Source: Streptomyces zaomyceticus
Lineage (GTDB): Bacteria; Actinomycetota; Actinomycetes; Streptomycetales; Streptomycetaceae
DNA: 64,000 nucleotides
Assembly: GCF_014656215.1 (NCBI RefSeq)
Contig: NZ_BNBZ01000004.1
Span: 124,001 to 188,000 of the forward strand
Direction of reading: 5' to 3'
Shown here: one piece after another, positions 32,301 to 41,604 of the stretch
How the letters are laid out: the number at the start of each line of letters is the position of its first letter
Position numbering within the stretch: the stretch's first letter is position 1
Made by a program: the position numbers and the translations under genes
Notes under the pieces: model-generated
What the model was told of the DNA's origin: nothing
What the model saw: only the letters and a program-made list of their open reading frames with translations
The model's database searches: none

Positions 32301-32776
32301 TCGAACTCGCCGACAGCGATCCCCGGATCTCGCTCGACGAGCTGGAACAGCGCCTGGTCACCCTGCGCCGTCTCGGGGTGCGGATCGCGCTCGACGGATT
32401 CGGCAGCGGACATATGGCGATCAACGCGCTCCGGAGGCTTCCCGTCGACATACTGAAGCTGGACCGCGGACTCGTCGAGGGCGTGGTCGAGTCGGCCAGG
32501 CTCCGCAAGATCACCCGCGGGGTGCTCCGTATCGCCGCCGAGCTCGGGATGCAGACCGTCGCCGAGGGCGTCGACGTACCGGAGCAGGTCGTCGCGCTGC
32601 GGGCCATGGGCTGCAGCCATGCCCAGGGCATGGCCTTCTCGGGCCCGCTCGACGAGTACCGGCTGCGCAGGGCCCTGGTGCGGGACGAGTACCCGCTGCC
32701 CGGGACGGTCCCCGTCCGTGTCGGAAACCGTCCCCCGTTCCGCTCAAATAATGAGACGCCCGTCCCACCCACTTGA
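29309..32776 (+). CDS. cdgF: Membrane PAS-GGDEF-(degenerate EAL) protein, CdgF-like
   Basis: About 1155 aa. Residues 1 to about 230 are disordered and Gly/Pro/Ala/His-rich with GP repeats; about nine membrane helices follow (MASE-like), then a PAS domain (FRSLVQGSSDVIMI), GGDEF domain with intact [10 protein letters not shown], and an EAL-like domain. In the latter the EAL motif reads SAVSAQARW, DDFGTGY reads DGFGSGH, and AEGVD is retained, so phosphodiesterase activity is unlikely while diguanylate cyclase activity is plausible. The GTG at 29309 has GGGGAG 5 bases upstream. The symbol rests on recalled synteny with S. coelicolor (between rmdB and ilvB). An inverted pair ACCGTCAC/GTGACGGT (29206-29247) lies in its upstream region. 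Confidence 0.75.
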   Translation: MTGHQISRGATGEARPEDRRSDAATPPSASLPGLAAGLAPSVPDQAAQHRAPHAAAEPTDTGPAGRPQGGPVAGPDRGPDAGPACGPPAGRDSGPGSGPHTEPDWGPDPGPGRGDGGHGAEPPGPSAAAPVTRAPASHGGPAPHGAPASHGACEACGGAVPESVVPVVRDPAGPHDCDGHAPGGPDEPSARPHDAAGCGGAAPEGPVTAPGAVLARRTAGGPGGAGVEPGHPDPGRPGIGAILSQIALGLICAGYTTGASLGWGSPELALFMGDFGLSAAALTAAVSCFLYARAHRGSARPAWLLFAFSSFMASAGNAVWGWYEVVLRTEVPDSSVADLFFLLFAPPAIVGLLVLAKKPVTRAGWVCLGLDAWLIGGSLLTLSWSLALARTAHFQDEPVAQAALSLAYPLLDIVLVSMVLVLHFRRSQANRSATNTAIAALALTVLCDALFTSPLLRENYASGQLLDAGWFAGSLLLAYAPWGVRRLPDSAATARGPWLHSRPVAGSLAALTPYLAAAVCTLGILYNVVEGRRVDRVVVLTGCTVVLALVVRQGIMLLDNIALTHELAQKENHFRSLVQGSSDVIMIAAPTGVLRYVSPAASGVYGRDAEELIGSELASLIHPEDLGGVVHEVRRFLAVSPAEEPTTRIECRFRSGRGDWLNVESTVNRHQGGLIFNSRDVTERVRLQAQLQHNAEHDPLTDLPNRALFTRRVRQALGGRRASDPGTAVLFIDLDGFKGVNDRLGHQAGDDLLVQAARRLHDSVRAGDTAARLGGDEFAALILGDGCRDQAARRKQVQEIADRLRLTLSRPYRVDGGQEVRVAASIGVAFAEPGIEAGDLLRNADLAMYRAKAAGKDRVELYAPQMQAEVVRRTELAARLRTALHDGEFALLHQPVVDLATGRISAVSAQARWRSAQGILFTPAEYLRVTDDSERTAELGRWLLEEAVEQAAERAGIGHRTPVSIRISAGRLLDRSLPLGSVESLLTRHGLPSGSLIVELADSDPRISLDELEQRLVTLRRLGVRIALDGFGSGHMAINALRRLPVDILKLDRGLVEGVVESARLRKITRGVLRIAAELGMQTVAEGVDVPEQVVALRAMGCSHAQGMAFSGPLDEYRLRRALVRDEYPLPGTVPVRVGNRPPFRSNNETPVPPT

Positions 32777-32778
32777 CA
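32773..32778 (+). promoter_or_regulatory. TTGACA -35-like element before the ilv leader
   Basis: A perfect TTGACA overlaps the stop codon of the cdgF-like gene, 31 bases before the leader peptide start. I see no good -10 at 17-18 bases (the sequence there is the leader ribosome site), so the true promoter may lie elsewhere in the end of the upstream gene, for example at the AAATAAT stretch near 32747. Confidence 0.25.
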
Positions 32779-32809
32779 GTGGTGAGGGCTGAGAGGGAGG
32801 GTCAGTGCC

Positions 32810-32851
32810 ATGCGCACCCGAATTCTCGTACTTGGAAAGCGCGTCGGCTGA
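32810..32851 (+). CDS. ilv operon leader peptide
   Basis: 13-residue ORF MRTRILVLGKRVG with GGGAGG 9 bases before the ATG. The run Ile-Leu-Val-Leu at residues 5-8 covers all three branched-chain amino acids, and two of the codons (ATT, GTA) are rare in this genome, as expected for ribosome stalling when the charged tRNAs are scarce. Actinobacterial ilvB genes are known to carry such leaders. It is followed by a rho-independent terminator at 32896-32929 and by ilvB. Confidence 0.9.
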   Translation: MRTRILVLGKRVG

Positions 32852-32895
32852 AGCAGGGCCACCGTAGGCCTCGCTTGATACGCACCCGACGCGCT

Positions 32896-32929
32896 CCCCT
32901 CGCTTGCCTCACGGCACGAGGGGTTTTTT
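32896..32929 (+). terminator. ilv attenuator terminator
   Basis: CCCCTCG (32896-32902) pairs with CGAGGGG (32917-32923), with an inner TGCC/GGCA pair, and is followed by six T at 32924-32929. A true T-run is rare in this window, marking this as a classical attenuator between leader peptide and ilvB. Stalling on the Ile/Leu/Val codons should favour an alternative fold and read-through. Confidence 0.9.
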
Positions 32930-33010
32930 GTTGCACCGACTCATTCCAAAGTCGCCGCAAACCCCTGCAAAACACCTCGCAAAAACCCTCTGCTTCGAGA
33001 AGAGATGCTG

Positions 33011-34855
33011 ATGACCGACCAGGCCACCGGGCACCATCCGCAGCCGCGGCCCCGTAGCGGCGCGCAGCCCGCCACCACCGTCGAGCACGTCACGGGTGCG
33101 CAGTCCCTCATCCGTTCTCTCGAGGAAGTGGGCGCCGACACCGTCTTCGGCATCCCCGGCGGCGCGATCCTTCCCGCCTACGACCCGATGATGGACTCGC
33201 AGCGGGTCCGCCACATCCTGGTCCGCCACGAGCAGGGCGCGGGGCACGCGGCCACCGGCTACGCCCAGGCGACCGGCAGGGTCGGCGTCTGTATGGCCAC
33301 CTCGGGACCGGGCGCCACCAACCTGGTCACCCCGATCGCCGACGCGCACATGGACTCGGTCCCGCTCGTCGCGATCACCGGCCAGGTCGCCTCGAAGGCC
33401 ATCGGTACGGACGCCTTCCAGGAGGCGGACATCTGCGGCATCACGATGCCGATCACCAAGCACAACTTCCTGGTCACCAAGGCCGAGGACATCCCGCGGA
33501 CGATCGCCGAGGCCTTCCACATCGCCTCCACCGGCCGCCCCGGCCCGGTCCTGGTCGACATCTCCAAGGACGCCCTGCAGGCGAAGACCACCTTCAGCTG
33601 GCCGCCGCAGACCGACCTGCCGGGTTACCGCCCGGTGACCAAGCCCCACGCCAAGCAGATCCGCGAGGCCGCCAAGCTGATCAACGCGGCCAAGCGCCCC
33701 GTGCTGTACGTCGGCGGCGGCGTCATCAAGGCCGGTGCGACGGCCGAGCTGAAGATCCTCGCCGAGCTCACCGGCGCCCCGGTCACCACCACCCTGATGG
33801 CCCTCGGCGCCTTCCCCGACAGCCACCCGCTGCACGTGGGCATGCCCGGCATGCACGGTGCCGTCACCGCCGTCACCGCACTGCAGAAGGCCGACCTGAT
33901 CGTCGCCCTCGGCGCCCGCTTCGACGACCGCGTCACCGGCAAGCTCGACAGCTTCGCCCCGTACGCCAAGATCGTCCACGCGGACATCGACCCGGCCGAG
34001 ATCGGCAAGAACCGCGCCGCCGACGTCCCGATCGTCGGTGACGCCCGCGAGGTCATCGCCGACCTGGTCCAGGCCGTCCAGGCCGAGCACAGCGAGGGCA
34101 ACAAGGGCGACTACACCGCCTGGTGGAGCGACCTGAGCCGCTGGCGCGAGACCTACCCGCTCGGCTACGACCTGCCGGCGGACGGCAGCCTCTCGCCGCA
34201 GCAGGTCATCCAGCGCATCGGCCAGCTCGCCCCCGACGACACGATCTTCGCCGCCGGTGTCGGCCAGCACCAGATGTGGGCCGCCCACTTCATCGACTAC
34301 GAGCGCCCGGCCACCTGGCTGAACTCCGGCGGTCTCGGGACGATGGGGTACGCGGTCCCCGCCGCGATGGGCGCCAAGGCCGGTCAGCCCGACCGCCCGG
34401 TCTGGGCGATCGACGGCGACGGCTGTTTCCAGATGACCAATCAGGAGCTCACCACCTGCGCCCTGAACAACATCCCGATCAAGGTCGCCATCATCAACAA
34501 CGGCGCCCTCGGGATGGTCCGCCAGTGGCAGACCCTCTTCTACAACCAGCGCTACTCCAACACCGTCCTGCACTCCGGCCCGGACGACGTCCAGGCGAAC
34601 AAGGGCACCCGCGTCCCCGACTTCGTCAAGCTCTCCGAGGCCATGGGCTGTGTCGCCCTGCGCTGTGAGGACCCGGCCGACCTGGACAAGGTCATCGCCG
34701 AGGCCAATGCCATCAACGACCGCCCGGTCGTGATCGACTTCATCGTCCACGAGGACGCCCAGGTCTGGCCGATGGTCGCCGCCGGCACCTCGAACGACGA
34801 GGTCATGGCCGCCCGGGGTGTCCGCCCCGACTTCGGCGACGGCGAAGACGACTGA
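33011..34855 (+). CDS. ilvB: Acetolactate synthase large subunit
   Basis: 614 aa, cytoplasmic ThDP/FAD enzyme making 2-acetolactate or 2-aceto-2-hydroxybutyrate, the first common step to Val/Leu and Ile. GIPGGAILP and the catalytic Glu in [11 protein letters not shown] lie in the N-terminal Pyr domain, and the ThDP-Mg motif [12 protein letters not shown] ending [12 protein letters not shown] in the C-terminal domain. The 30-residue N-terminal extension is Pro/His/Gln-rich. ATG 33011 is preferred to ATG 33005 on the usual MTDQATG start and spacing to AGAAGAG. First gene of ilvBNC, controlled by the leader attenuator upstream. Confidence 0.96.
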   Translation: MTDQATGHHPQPRPRSGAQPATTVEHVTGAQSLIRSLEEVGADTVFGIPGGAILPAYDPMMDSQRVRHILVRHEQGAGHAATGYAQATGRVGVCMATSGPGATNLVTPIADAHMDSVPLVAITGQVASKAIGTDAFQEADICGITMPITKHNFLVTKAEDIPRTIAEAFHIASTGRPGPVLVDISKDALQAKTTFSWPPQTDLPGYRPVTKPHAKQIREAAKLINAAKRPVLYVGGGVIKAGATAELKILAELTGAPVTTTLMALGAFPDSHPLHVGMPGMHGAVTAVTALQKADLIVALGARFDDRVTGKLDSFAPYAKIVHADIDPAEIGKNRAADVPIVGDAREVIADLVQAVQAEHSEGNKGDYTAWWSDLSRWRETYPLGYDLPADGSLSPQQVIQRIGQLAPDDTIFAAGVGQHQMWAAHFIDYERPATWLNSGGLGTMGYAVPAAMGAKAGQPDRPVWAIDGDGCFQMTNQELTTCALNNIPIKVAIINNGALGMVRQWQTLFYNQRYSNTVLHSGPDDVQANKGTRVPDFVKLSEAMGCVALRCEDPADLDKVIAEANAINDRPVVIDFIVHEDAQVWPMVAAGTSNDEVMAARGVRPDFGDGEDD

Positions 34856-34896
34856 AGCGCGGAACGAAGCAGAGCGAAAAGGAAGAGACCCAGATC

Positions 34897-36559
<1,663 letters not shown>

Positions 36560-36569
36560 GCCTTCGGGG

Positions 36570-36598
36570 CAGGGGCCGGACGGTGCGTCCGGCCCCTG
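36570..36598. terminator. Terminator after ilvC
   Basis: CAGGGGCCGGAC (36570-36581) and GTCCGGCCCCTG (36587-36598) form a perfect 12-bp stem with a 5-base loop, 10 bases after the ilvC stop. It separates ilvBNC from serA. Confidence 0.85.
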
Positions 36599-36606
36599 TC
36601 CACATC

Positions 36607-36683
36607 GTTGGACACCCCGTCCAACCACGGACGGGTGATCCTTCCAACGAGGCGCATGATCGGCGCCGACGCACCACTACACT
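36607..36683 (+). promoter_or_regulatory. serA upstream control region
   Basis: GTTGGAC (36607-36613) and GTCCAAC (36619-36625) form a perfect palindrome with a 5-base centre, of operator size. A TACACT hexamer at 36678-36683 is a plausible -10, which would give a 5' leader of roughly 110 bases before serA. No leader peptide with informative codons was seen. Confidence 0.45.
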
Positions 36684-36797
36684 GCTCAACAACATTCGCG
36701 TTCAGGCCCACAGCGTCGTGCGCTTTCACGCGGCAAGCCCCCTCCACCGCCTGCGGCCGTCGGGACGGCCGTCCGCACTGGATCTGTGAGGACTCAC

Positions 36798-38387
36798 GTG
36801 AGCTCGAAACCCGTCGTACTCATCGCTGAAGAGCTGTCGCCCGCCACCGTCGACGCACTGGGCCCGGACTTCGAGATCCGGCACTGCAACGGCGCGGACC
36901 GCGCCGAACTGCTGCCCGCCATCGCCGACGTGGACGCGATCCTGGTCCGTTCCGCGACCAAGGTCGACGCCGAGGCCATCGCGGCCGCCGGCAAGCTGCG
37001 GGTCGTCGCCCGTGCCGGTGTCGGTCTGGACAACGTGGACGTCTCCGCCGCCACCAAGGCCGGCGTCATGGTCGTCAACGCCCCGACGTCGAACATCGTC
37101 ACCGCCGCCGAGCTCGCGTGCGGTCTGCTCGTCGCCACCGCGCGGAACATCCCGCAGGCCAACACGGCGCTGAAGAACGGCGAGTGGCAGCGGTCCCGGT
37201 ACACGGGTGTCGAGCTGAGCGAGAAGACCCTCGGCGTCGTCGGCCTCGGCCGCATCGGTGTCCTGGTCGCCCAGCGCATGTCCGCGTTCGGCATGAAGAT
37301 CGTCGCGTACGACCCCTACGTGCAGCCCGCCCGCGCCGCCCAGATGGGGGTGAAGCTGCTGGCCCTGGACGAGCTCCTGGAGGTCGCGGACTTCATCACC
37401 GTCCACCTGCCGAAGACCCCGGAGACCCTCGGTCTCATCGGTGACGAGGCGCTGCACAAGGTCAAGCCCTCGGTCCGCATCGTCAACGCCGCGCGCGGCG
37501 GGATCGTGGACGAGGCGGCGCTCTTCACCGCCCTCAAGGAGGGCCGGGTCGCCGGCGCGGGTCTCGACGTGTACGCGAAGGAGCCCTGCACGGACTCCCC
37601 GCTCTTCGAGCTCGACCAGGTCGTCTGCACCCCGCACCTCGGCGCGTCCACGGACGAGGCCCAGGAGAAGGCCGGTATCGCGGTCGCCCGCTCGGTGCGT
37701 CTGGCGCTCGCCGGCGAGCTCGTCCCGGACGCGGTCAACGTCCAGGGCGGTGTCATCGCGGAGGACGTCAAGCCCGGTCTGCCGCTCGCCGAGAAGCTCG
37801 GCCGCATCTTCACCGCCCTCGCGGGCGAGGTCGCGGCCCGTCTCGACGTCGAGGTGTACGGCGAGATCACCCAGCACGATGTGAAGGTGCTGGAACTCTC
37901 CGCGCTCAAGGGCGTGTTCGAGGACGTCGTCGACGAGACCGTGTCGTACGTCAACGCCCCGCTGTTCGCGCAGGAGCGCGGCGTCGAGGTGCGGCTGACC
38001 ACGAGCTCCGAGTCGCCCGACCACCGCAACGTGGTGACCGTGCGCGGCACGCTGTCGAGCGGCGAGGAGGTCGCGGTCTCCGGCACGCTCGCCGGCCCCA
38101 AGCACCTTCAGAAGATCGTCGCGGTCGGCGACTACGACGTGGACCTGGCGCTCGCCGACCACATGGTCGTGCTGCGCTACGAGGACCGCCCGGGTGTCGT
38201 CGGCACCGTCGGCCGGATCCTCGGCGAGGCCGGTCTGAACATCGCCGGCATGCAGGTCTCCCGCGCGGAGGAGGGCGGCGAGGCCCTCGTCGTGCTCACC
38301 GTGGACGACACGCTCCCGGCCCCGGTGCTCGCGGAGATCGCGGCGGAGATCGGCGCCACCTCGGCCCGTTCGGTCAACCTGATCTGA
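36798..38387 (+). CDS. serA: D-3-phosphoglycerate dehydrogenase
   Basis: 529 aa, first step of serine synthesis. Order: substrate/NAD domains with GLGRIGVLVA near residue 150, catalytic Arg in NAARGGIVDEAAL, Glu in DVYAKEP and His in TPHLGAST; an intervening ASB domain (about 320-450); and a C-terminal ACT domain (MVVLRYEDRPGVVGTVGRIL) for serine feedback. This long, four-domain form is typical of actinobacteria. GTG 36798 is preferred because GAGGA lies 5 bases before it and the product is MSSKPVVLIAEELSP; GTG 36786 adds four residues. Confidence 0.96.
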   Translation: MSSKPVVLIAEELSPATVDALGPDFEIRHCNGADRAELLPAIADVDAILVRSATKVDAEAIAAAGKLRVVARAGVGLDNVDVSAATKAGVMVVNAPTSNIVTAAELACGLLVATARNIPQANTALKNGEWQRSRYTGVELSEKTLGVVGLGRIGVLVAQRMSAFGMKIVAYDPYVQPARAAQMGVKLLALDELLEVADFITVHLPKTPETLGLIGDEALHKVKPSVRIVNAARGGIVDEAALFTALKEGRVAGAGLDVYAKEPCTDSPLFELDQVVCTPHLGASTDEAQEKAGIAVARSVRLALAGELVPDAVNVQGGVIAEDVKPGLPLAEKLGRIFTALAGEVAARLDVEVYGEITQHDVKVLELSALKGVFEDVVDETVSYVNAPLFAQERGVEVRLTTSSESPDHRNVVTVRGTLSSGEEVAVSGTLAGPKHLQKIVAVGDYDVDLALADHMVVLRYEDRPGVVGTVGRILGEAGLNIAGMQVSRAEEGGEALVVLTVDDTLPAPVLAEIAAEIGATSARSVNLI

Positions 38388-38408
38388 CGCCCGACCCCGT
38401 ACGGCCTC

Positions 38409-38462
38409 GTACCCGGTCGCTAGACGCTCGTCTTACACAAGTGTCTAGCGACCGGGTACAGT
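38409..38462 (+). promoter_or_regulatory. Palindromic operator overlapping the promoter of the TetR gene
   Basis: GTACCCGGTCGCTAGAC (38409-38425) and its exact reverse complement (38443-38459) are separated by 17 bases. Inside lie two smaller inverted repeats, AGACG-CT-CGTCT (38422-38433) and ACAC-AA-GTGT (38435-38444). The -10 hexamer TACAGT (38457-38462) overlaps the right arm and ends 6 bases before the ATG, so binding here would block the TetR gene's own leaderless transcription. Confidence 0.7.
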
Positions 38463-38468
38463 GCTGTC

Positions 38469-39047
38469 ATGGGACACAAGGAAGACCTGCTCGAAGGCGC
38501 CAAGCGCTGCCTCCTGGAGAAGGGGTACGGGCGCACCACGGCCCGTGACATCGTCGCCGCCTCCGGCACCAACCTCGCCTCCATCGGCTACCACTACGGC
38601 TCCAAGGACGCCCTGCTCCAGCAGGCCTTCCTCGCCGTCACGGAGGAGTGGGGCGAGGCGGTCGGACCCGCGGGCAGCGGCGAGGAGAAGCGGGAGCTGC
38701 CGGCCGACCCCTACCAGCGCTTCCACGCCGTGTGGGAGCAGGTCATCGCCGCCGCCGGGGCCAGCAGGCCCGTCTGGAAGCTCCAGACCGAGATCGTCAC
38801 CCGGCTGGACGACGACGAGAAGCTGCGCGAGGCGATCAAGGAGCCGCAGCGCGAGGGGCGGCTCGGCATGGCCGAGGGCTTCCTCGGCATCGACCCGGAG
38901 GCGGACCCGGAGAAGGCCCGGGTGGCCGGACTGCTCTGCCAGGCCCTCGCCACCGGCGTCATGATCCAGTGGATGGTCGACCCGGACACGGCGCCGACGG
39001 CGGACGACCTCACGGCGGGACTCAAGGTCCTGATGGGTGAGCAATAG
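38469..39047 (+). CDS. TetR-family transcriptional regulator
   Basis: 192 aa. N-terminal helix-turn-helix (LEGAKRCLLEKGYGRTTARD, continuing IVAASGTNLASIGYHYGSK, residues about 7-45) and a helical ligand-binding half without recognisable ligand motif. Autoregulation is strongly suggested by the nested palindromes immediately upstream. No transporter or enzyme gene is adjacent on the same strand; the downstream DUF1266 genes face it from the other side, so its external target is unclear. The 104 bases after its stop contain nothing I can assign. Confidence 0.88.
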   Translation: MGHKEDLLEGAKRCLLEKGYGRTTARDIVAASGTNLASIGYHYGSKDALLQQAFLAVTEEWGEAVGPAGSGEEKRELPADPYQRFHAVWEQVIAAAGASRPVWKLQTEIVTRLDDDEKLREAIKEPQREGRLGMAEGFLGIDPEADPEKARVAGLLCQALATGVMIQWMVDPDTAPTADDLTAGLKVLMGEQ

Positions 39048-39151
39048 CGCCGGACACGGGCGGAGTCGTCGTGCCCGATGGGTGCACGGTCGCCGCGAAC
39101 GGGGCGGAACCCGTCGGCGCGTGACGGCGGGCGGGGGCGAGCGCCCGCGGC

Positions 39152-40324
39152 TCAGCGCCAGGGGAGATTGCGCCAGGGGCTGCCCTCGTGCTCCGTCAGG
39201 ACGCGATGGGCCGCCACGTTCTGCTCGTGGTACGGGCCGTACTCCTCCCCGTCGAAACGCAGCACCCGCCCCAGCGCGTACCCCGTCGAGTAGTCCTGCC
39301 ACGACCCGTAGGCCGAGCGGGCCAGCGCCCCCGCGTGGACGATCGCCTGCTCGGCCTCCGGAGGCGCGCAGAAGCGGGCCGTCAGGCCCCAGCGGGTCAG
39401 GTTCACCGCCCGGCCGTAGTCGTACGCGACCGTCCTGCGCACCCGGCCGTCCGGCGGCAGCAGCCCTTCGGCACGGAACCGGGCCTCGTAGCGCACGATG
39501 CGGCGGACCAGTTCCTCGATGTGCCGCACCGACGACGGGTGCGCGCCCAGGTCCTGGGCGTGGCCCGCGGCCGTCTCGCGCCACTCGTCGGGCGACGGGA
39601 CCGCACCGCGCGCGATCCGCAGCTCCTCGCGGACCTTGAGGGCGAAGTCCGGCTCCGGCGGGCTGTTGCGGCCGTCGAGGAGCGCGTCCAGCTCCTTCCG
39701 CCAGCCCTCCCGGTCGGTGACGTCCCAGCCGTCGCGGAGCGTGTCGAGTTCATGGGTGTATCCCATGTAGACGGAGCCGACGTCGTTCCACGGGACGCCG
39801 TTGGCGAAGGCCAGATGGGCGCCGCACGCGAGGCCGAAGGCCAGCGGGCCGTGCAGGGCGCCGTGGCGCAGGGCGGTGAAACGGTCGCCCGATCCCCGTT
39901 CCCGTTCGCTGTACGCGCGCAGCCATCCCGCCCGGTGCTCGGGTGTGGTGGGCAGCAGCAGCTCGGCGGGGGTGCCGCCGTTGACGGCGAGGAACAGCCG
40001 CGGGTCCCGCCAGCTGAACTCGGCGACCCAGCGGAGGGTGACCGCGTGGAACACCCAGTCCGGGTGCCAGGGCGGCAGCATCCCGCGGGTGAGGATCTGC
40101 CGGACGAGGAGCCCCTTCGCCGTCTGCCGCGGCGGCCAGTGGACGTTGTCCGGGGCGGCGTCCACCTCGGCCCTGGGGGCGGGGATGAAGAGCTCGGCGT
40201 CGGCGAGGACTCGGACCTGGGCCGGGAAGTCGCCGCGCAGCCCCGCCTCGTGCAGCAGCTGTTCGGTCTCGGACGGCGGCAGCCACGAGGTGTCGGGGGA
40301 TGCGGGGCGTCGGCGGGGGCTCAT
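39152..40324 (-). CDS. DUF1266 protein, second of a tandem pair
   Basis: 390 aa. The C-terminal half (from about residue 160: ALHGPLAFGLACGAHLAFAN, later YDYGRAVNLTRWGLTARFC) matches the DUF1266 pattern of a Trp/Tyr-rich domain of unknown function; the N-terminal half is shared with its neighbour (GMLPPWHPDWVFHAVTLR). No signal peptide, membrane helix or catalytic motif was seen. The ATG overlaps the stop of the upstream paralogue by 4 bases (ATGA on the reverse strand). Clear alignment to the other copy along its whole length (for example SPWRNLPW versus SPYRNIPW at the C-termini) indicates duplication followed by divergence. Confidence 0.8.
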   Translation of the reverse strand: MSPRRRPASPDTSWLPPSETEQLLHEAGLRGDFPAQVRVLADAELFIPAPRAEVDAAPDNVHWPPRQTAKGLLVRQILTRGMLPPWHPDWVFHAVTLRWVAEFSWRDPRLFLAVNGGTPAELLLPTTPEHRAGWLRAYSERERGSGDRFTALRHGALHGPLAFGLACGAHLAFANGVPWNDVGSVYMGYTHELDTLRDGWDVTDREGWRKELDALLDGRNSPPEPDFALKVREELRIARGAVPSPDEWRETAAGHAQDLGAHPSSVRHIEELVRRIVRYEARFRAEGLLPPDGRVRRTVAYDYGRAVNLTRWGLTARFCAPPEAEQAIVHAGALARSAYGSWQDYSTGYALGRVLRFDGEEYGPYHEQNVAAHRVLTEHEGSPWRNLPWR

Positions 40325-41469
40325 GACCAAGGGATGTTCCGGTAGGGGCTCGAAGGGTCCTGCGTGAGAGTCCGGTGGACGGCCACGGACTCCTGGTACA
40401 TCGGCTCGGGGTCGCCCTCGTCGAAGTGGATCAGCCGGGCGAGCAGATAGCCGAGGGAGAACTCCTCCCAGGAGCCGTACTCCCCGCGGGCGGATTCGAG
40501 GACCTTCAGGACGGACTCCTCGGCCTCCCGCGGCTCGCAGTACCGGGCGCCGAGCGCGAGGCGTACGACGTTCACGGCGCGGCCGTGGTCGAAGGCGGCG
40601 AGGGTGTCGACCCGGCCGTCCGGCGGGAGGAGGCCGTCGGCGCGGAACCGCGCCTCGTAGTGGGTGATCCGTCGCAGGAACTCCGCGGCCTCGGCCCGGT
40701 CCTCGCCGTAGGGGTCGTCCCGCTCGAAGGTCACGGTGACCATCGAGGCCCACTGCTCGTCGCTCGGCGGGTGGCCGAGGCGTGCGGTGAGGCGGCGCCG
40801 CATCCCGAGGACGGACTCGGGGACCCGGCCGACCAGCCGGGTGGCGATCAGGGTCCGCAGCTTGTCCCGGAAGTCCGCCCGGTGGTGGACGGCCCAGGGG
40901 CGGCGCAGCCGGGAGACGTCGGTGGGGTAGTCCTCGTACTGGGCGCCGAGCCCGTTCCACACCAGGCCGTTGAGGACGGCGAGGTGCGCGCCGAGCGCGA
41001 GGGCGTGTGCGACCGGCCCGTGCAGCGGCCCGCCGGCGTGGGTGAGCAGGCGGAGCCGCGCCGGTCCGCCGCCCCGGGTGCCCGCCTCCTCCCAGGCCCG
41101 CCGGTCGGCGGCCCGGGCGGGGAGCGCGGCCTGGAACGGGGTGTCCGGGTTGACGGCGAGCCACCACCGGTCGTTCGGCCAGGCCGCGGCGAGCCGGGCG
41201 AGGGTGGTCTGCTTGAACACCCAGTCGGGGTGCCACTCCGGCAGCATCCCCTCGGTCAGCACCGGTACGACGGTGCGCCGGGCGGTCTTGTCGCGCTGGG
41301 AGGGGAGTCGTGGGGTGTAGCCGGGCGCGTCCGCGTGCACCCGGGCCTGCAGGACGTAGAGACGTGTCCTTCCGAGGGCGTCCAGGACGGCCGCCCGGTC
41401 CTCGCGGGCGCCCGCCTCGTACAGCAGCCGCTCGGTCCGTGTCGGCGGTGCCCAGTTCCCCGTGGTCAT
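40321..41469 (-). CDS. DUF1266 protein, first of a tandem pair
   Basis: 382 aa. Same architecture as the neighbouring copy: GMLPEWHPDWVFKQTTLARL in the first half, GGPLHGPVAHALALGAHLAV then LNGLVWNGLG, and FDHGRAVNVVRLALGARYC in the DUF1266 part. The ATG at 41469 has no perfect ribosome site (GGGGGA-like bases 10 upstream on the reverse strand). A 9-bp tandem repeat lies 47-99 bases upstream. Function unknown for the family. Confidence 0.8.
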   Translation of the reverse strand: MTTGNWAPPTRTERLLYEAGAREDRAAVLDALGRTRLYVLQARVHADAPGYTPRLPSQRDKTARRTVVPVLTEGMLPEWHPDWVFKQTTLARLAAAWPNDRWWLAVNPDTPFQAALPARAADRRAWEEAGTRGGGPARLRLLTHAGGPLHGPVAHALALGAHLAVLNGLVWNGLGAQYEDYPTDVSRLRRPWAVHHRADFRDKLRTLIATRLVGRVPESVLGMRRRLTARLGHPPSDEQWASMVTVTFERDDPYGEDRAEAAEFLRRITHYEARFRADGLLPPDGRVDTLAAFDHGRAVNVVRLALGARYCEPREAEESVLKVLESARGEYGSWEEFSLGYLLARLIHFDEGDPEPMYQESVAVHRTLTQDPSSPYRNIPWS

Positions 41470-41515
41470 GGGGGAGATCCTACAAACCGGCCAAACCGGC
41501 CCGGGGGAGCGGTCG

Positions 41516-41568
41516 TTCGGAGCCTTCGGAGCCTTCGGAGCCTTCGGAGCCTTCGGAGCCTTCGGACC
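41516..41568. repeat. 9-bp tandem repeat, unit TTCGGAGCC
   Basis: Five exact copies (41516-41560) plus a partial sixth, lying in the 135-base gap between the DUF1266 pair and the PucR-type regulator, on the presumed promoter side of the DUF1266 genes. The unit length is a multiple of three but the stretch is outside both genes. Confidence 0.9.
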
Positions 41569-41604
41569 TTCCGGCGCCGGGGCGCCCCGCGGGGGAGTCC
41601 GTGC

